Source: Bog-473 sp963726135 (GTDB taxonomy: Bacteria; Actinomycetota; Acidimicrobiia; Acidimicrobiales; RAAP-2). Taken from it: 64,000 nucleotides of DNA. The notes under the pieces are model-generated. The model had not been told where the DNA came from. It did no database searches and was given only the letters and a program-made list of their open reading frames with translations. A program made the position numbers and the translations under genes. Position 1 is the first letter of the stretch. Each line of letters starts with the position of its first letter. Below, in pieces: positions 63,074-64,000 of this stretch. Location of the stretch: NCBI GenBank assembly GCA_963726135.1, contig CAVSBE010000006.1, forward strand, positions 175,946 through 239,945, read 5' to 3'.

Positions 63074-63553
63074 CTAGACGTCGGTCAGCGAGGTCTCGGT
63101 GATGCCCAGTACCCGGAGCGTCCGCCCGAGCCCGAGAAAGGCAGAAAGGCAGATCGTGAGGTCCAGGACCTCGGGATCGGTGAACGCGGCACGCAGCCGC
63201 TCCATGAAAGCGTCGTCTATTCCGGTGTGGTCGGTGGCGAAGCGCTCGGCGTACTCCACGGCCAACCGCTCCTGCTCCGTGAGCGCATCCGCATGCGGAG
63301 ACCCGACGGCGCAGTAGAAGTCCTCACCGAGTCCCTGCTGCTTGACCTTGTCGGCCCGGAAGGCGAGGCAGACAGTGCAGTCGTTGAGCTGCGCGATCCT
63401 CATCCGGGCGGCCTCGCGCACGCGGACAGGGAGGATGCTCTTGTTGTAGGCGGCATCGACCAGACGCATCGCCGCGGCACCCAACTCGGGCTGGAGCGAC
63501 CAGATCTGCACGGCGTCACCCCCCTGGCCGGGAGGGATCTCGAGACGAGCCAC
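63074..63553 (-). CDS. Carboxymuconolactone decarboxylase/AhpD-like protein
   Basis: A 159-residue helical CMD-family protein with the CxxC pair in LNDCTVCLAFRADKV and the helix RERLAVEYAERFAT-like region after it. It is related to AhpD-type redox proteins and peroxidase partners. GTG/ATG start at 63553 gives MARLEIPPG. It is convergent with the hydratase gene (5-base gap) and divergent from YceI. Confidence 0.88.
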   Translation of the reverse strand: MARLEIPPGQGGDAVQIWSLQPELGAAAMRLVDAAYNKSILPVRVREAARMRIAQLNDCTVCLAFRADKVKQQGLGEDFYCAVGSPHADALTEQERLAVEYAERFATDHTGIDDAFMERLRAAFTDPEVLDLTICLSAFLGLGRTLRVLGITETSLTDV

Positions 63554-63635
63554 CTTCCGACTCTATGCCAGTATTCGGTCTCGCGTGCAGTGGATCCGGG
63601 TGCCGGCGCACCGCACCCGGGGAACGGAAATTGGC

Positions 63636-64000
63636 ATGGGTCTCACTCGGTACACCTTGGATTCGATGCGCTCGTGCATCTGGGTGAGCGGTCGCTCGAG
63701 CCTGCATCCGATCAACACCGAGACCCGCGGGATCACGGGTTGGTTCGAGACCTCCGTCCGTGACGACGGATCCCTCGACCTCGACACTCCCGTGTCGGGC
63801 GAGTTGGAACTTGCCGTGGCGAGGTTGACGTCCGGCAACCAGCTCTACGACCATGAGCTGCGCCGCCGCATGGACGCCCGGCGGTTCCCGACCATTCTCG
63901 GCCGCGTCACGAACATCTCCGCTCGTGGCCCGCATCCTCGGTACGCGGTCACTGGAGACATCTCGTTCCACGGCAAGACCAAGACGTTCGAGCATGAGAT
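63636..64000 (+). CDS. YceI-family protein (partial, runs off right edge)
   Basis: ATG 63636 opens a frame with no stop to the window end (121 codons). It reads MGLTRYTLDSMRSCIWVSGR, GRSSLHPINTETRGITGWFE, ELAVARLTSGNQLYDHELRR and RRFPTILGRVTNISARG, then GDISFHGKTKTFEH, the lipocalin-like barrel of YceI proteins, which bind isoprenoid chains. No signal peptide is seen. Preceded by GGAACGGAAA. The 3' part is outside the window. Confidence 0.9.
   Translation, partial: MGLTRYTLDSMRSCIWVSGRSSLHPINTETRGITGWFETSVRDDGSLDLDTPVSGELELAVARLTSGNQLYDHELRRRMDARRFPTILGRVTNISARGPHPRYAVTGDISFHGKTKTFEHE

Noticed and set aside
1..64000. CRISPR arrays, insertion sequences, prophage or plasmid-type genes
   Set aside because: No regularly spaced repeats of CRISPR length, no transposase or integrase-like frame, and no terminal inverted repeats were seen.

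Overview
The window is high-GC actinobacterial chromosome, most likely from an uncultured member of class Acidimicrobiia. The evidence is gene order and gene content. The order rsmI, metG, tatD, cell-wall protein, rsmA, ispE, then glmU, prs, rplY, pth, mfd, mazG, eno, ftsB-like, DUF501, ppx follows the Mycobacterium tuberculosis Rv1003-Rv1026 block. Two tiny actinobacterial ribosomal proteins, bS22 and bL37, are also present. Several genes have an actinobacterial -10 box (TANNNT) only 6-10 nt before the start codon, as expected for leaderless or short-leader mRNAs. No phage, insertion sequence or CRISPR array was seen.

Layout. 1-10 kb (minus strand): housekeeping operon rplY-pth-mfd-SurA-like-mazG-eno-ftsB-DUF501/Ppx, with nearly every stop overlapping the next start. 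10.2-16 kb: a lower-GC surface-polysaccharide islet (TylF-like methyltransferase, WbsX-like protein, methyltransferase with a coiled-coil tail, ArnT-like membrane protein) lying between rplY and prs. 16-22 kb: prs, a short GlmU, an alpha/beta hydrolase pair and a broken PQQ/arylsulfotransferase gene. 22-33 kb: tRNA-Gln(UUG), an OmpR/histidine-kinase pair, bS22, ispE-rsmA-RlpA-like, tatD-metG, rsmI-DUF192, a PIG-V-type mannosyltransferase and bL37. 33-41 kb: glycerophosphodiesterase, SCO1-like and repeat lipoproteins, YchF, a PfkB kinase and aminopeptidase N. 41-54 kb: a glycosyltransferase/methyltransferase/toroid-protein cluster, acyl-CoA dehydrogenase, regulators, a MarR-MFS pair, a NifU-like protein, a C69-type Ntn hydrolase and a P450. 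54.5-64 kb: a ribbon-helix-helix protein with operator iterons, a flavin/Fe-S/haem electron-transfer operon, a lactonase/CoA-ligase/hydratase/CMD cluster and a partial YceI.

About sixteen single-base frame breaks are spread over at least thirteen genes, including near-essential ones such as ychF and ftsB. Many restore perfectly with one base added or removed in a G/C run. That pattern points mainly to consensus errors in the assembly rather than gene decay, so frameshifted genes are annotated at full length. Two loci do look truly degenerate or rearranged: the PQQ/arylsulfotransferase gene (19.7-21.6 kb) and a collapsed CheB/histidine-kinase remnant (46 kb).
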